Shown here piece after piece: positions 62,228-63,040 of a stretch of 63,040 bases of DNA. A program made the translations under genes and the position numbers. The DNA is taken from positions 1 through 63,040 of the forward strand of contig UQTM01000012.1 of NCBI GenBank assembly GCA_900544025.1, read 5' to 3'. The stretch's first letter is position 1. Every line of letters starts with the position of its first letter. The stretch comes from an uncultured Odoribacter sp. Its GTDB lineage: Bacteria; Bacteroidota; Bacteroidia; Bacteroidales; Marinifilaceae. The notes under the pieces are model-generated. The model was not told the DNA's origin. It searched no databases and saw nothing but the letters and a program-made list of their open reading frames with translations.

Positions 62228-62260
62228 AGCCTCCTATAATTTAGGAGGCTATGGTTGTTT
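62228..62260 (+). terminator. Hairpin terminator or attenuator after rpmF
   Basis: AGCCTCCT at 62228-62235 pairs perfectly with AGGAGGCT at 62243-62250 around a 7-base loop, followed by ATGGTTGTTT. The T-tract is modest, so partial read-through into fabH is likely. I found no good promoter between it and fabH. Confidence 0.65.
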
Positions 62261-62330
62261 ATATCTTAAATGATTATATCCTCGTGGCGTAGAGGGTGTA
62301 ATGACCGCTAAATTAAAATATTGAATGCAG

Positions 62331-63040
62331 ATGAATAGGCTGAGAACTATTATTACTGGTGTGGGTGCATATTATCCGGATTATATTTTGAACAACGATG
62401 AGTTGAGCCGGATGGTCGAGACCTCCGATGAATGGATTATGACCCGGGTTGGAATTAAAGAAAGACGAATCCTGAAAGACCCCACAAAAGGTAGTGCATA
62501 TATGGGGGCGAAGGCAGTGGAGGACTTGTTGAAGAAGACAGGGACTCATCCGGACGAAGTTGATCTTTTGATTTGCGCTACCGTAACACCCGATATGCAT
62601 TTTCCGGCTAATGCACAAGTGATCGCAGATATGGTAGGTATAAAAAATGCCTTCGGTTTCGATTTGAATGCCGGATGTTCCGGTTTTATTTTCGGATTGG
62701 TGACGGCTTCGCAATATGTGCAGAACGGACGATACCGGAAAGTGGTATTTGTAGGAGCGGAGAAAATGTCTGTGATTACCGATTATACCGACCGCAAGAC
62801 CTGTCCTTTATTTGGAGATGCTGCAGCTGCCGTGCTGCTGGAGCCGACGGAAGAAGAGTTTGGTGTGATGGATTACATCCTGAGATCGGACGGTATGGGA
62901 CGTGATCATTTGTATATGAAAGCGGGAGGATCTTTGAATCCGCCTTCCATTCAAACAGTGACGAACCGGGAACATTTTATTTATCAGGACGGTCAATTTG
63001 TATTTAAGCATGCCGTAACTAAAATGGCGGATACGGCTGG
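62331..63040 (+). CDS. fabH: Beta-ketoacyl-ACP synthase III, 5' part (runs off the window)
   Basis: The visible 236 residues begin MNRLRTIITGVGAYYPDYIL; an ATG two codons upstream (62325) is an alternative. Family motifs are ETSDEWIMTRVGIKERR, LLICATVTPDM, the active-site Cys116 in NAGCSGF, and CPLFGDAAAAVLLEP. The C-terminal His and Asn of the catalytic triad lie beyond the window end. FabH condenses acetyl-CoA with malonyl-ACP to start fatty-acid synthesis. The plsX gene that separates rpmF and fabH in many bacteria is absent here. Confidence 0.95.
   Translation, partial: MNRLRTIITGVGAYYPDYILNNDELSRMVETSDEWIMTRVGIKERRILKDPTKGSAYMGAKAVEDLLKKTGTHPDEVDLLICATVTPDMHFPANAQVIADMVGIKNAFGFDLNAGCSGFIFGLVTASQYVQNGRYRKVVFVGAEKMSVITDYTDRKTCPLFGDAAAAVLLEPTEEEFGVMDYILRSDGMGRDHLYMKAGGSLNPPSIQTVTNREHFIYQDGQFVFKHAVTKMADTA

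Overview
The window comes from a Bacteroidota chromosome, most likely order Bacteroidales. The signs are paired SusC/SusD genes, a hybrid two-component system (HTCS) regulator, many surface lipoproteins with fasciclin (FAS1) domains, promoters of the TTG-N19-TAnnTTTG type, and the housekeeping order DUF177-rpmF-fabH. The abundance of FAS1 lipoproteins beside SusCD pairs makes Odoribacteraceae (Butyricimonas/Odoribacter-like) my best guess, but that placement is inference. I saw no tRNA, rRNA, CRISPR array or insertion sequence.

Region 1 (about 170-42,500) holds two paralogous nutrient-uptake loci arranged tail to tail around one regulator. The left locus (+ strand) reads FAS1, SusC, SusD, FAS1, FAS1, divergent SusC, divergent SusD, DUF4998-like lipoprotein, M60-type zinc metallopeptidase, Calx-beta/discoidin lipoprotein. 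The HTCS gene follows with its own promoter. The right locus (- strand) starts near 42,430 and reads toward the HTCS in the same order: FAS1, SusC, SusD, FAS1, FAS1, divergent SusC, divergent SusD, M60 peptidase. The only enzymes encoded are the two M60-like peptidases; there are no glycoside hydrolases or sulfatases. The locus therefore looks like a host glycoprotein (mucin-type) or glycopeptide acquisition system: FAS1 and discoidin lipoproteins would bind at the surface, M60 enzymes would cleave, and four TonB-dependent SusCD transporters would import. Both loci carry the spaced element TTGACTTA-N13-ATAAG upstream of the first gene.

Region 2 (42,430-43,151) is a 722-base gap with three strong hairpins and no convincing gene.

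Region 3 (43,152-58,764, - strand) is a seven-gene export operon. In transcription order it encodes an ABC ATPase, a 1103-residue ABC-2 permease fused to a large M1-peptidase-like domain without HExxH and a golvesin-type C-terminal domain, a TolC-like channel, a lipoprotein membrane-fusion protein, an RND pump, a 1581-residue RND pump fused to an ABC ATPase, and a small ABC-2 permease. In the RND-ABC fusion, a four-helix membrane segment sits inside the ATPase domain, between its first strand and its Walker A motif. This is the most unusual protein in the window.

Region 4 (59,007-63,040) is housekeeping: recO and rdgB on the - strand, then rsgA, a DUF177/YceD gene, rpmF and the 5' part of fabH on the + strand. 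fabH runs off the window end.
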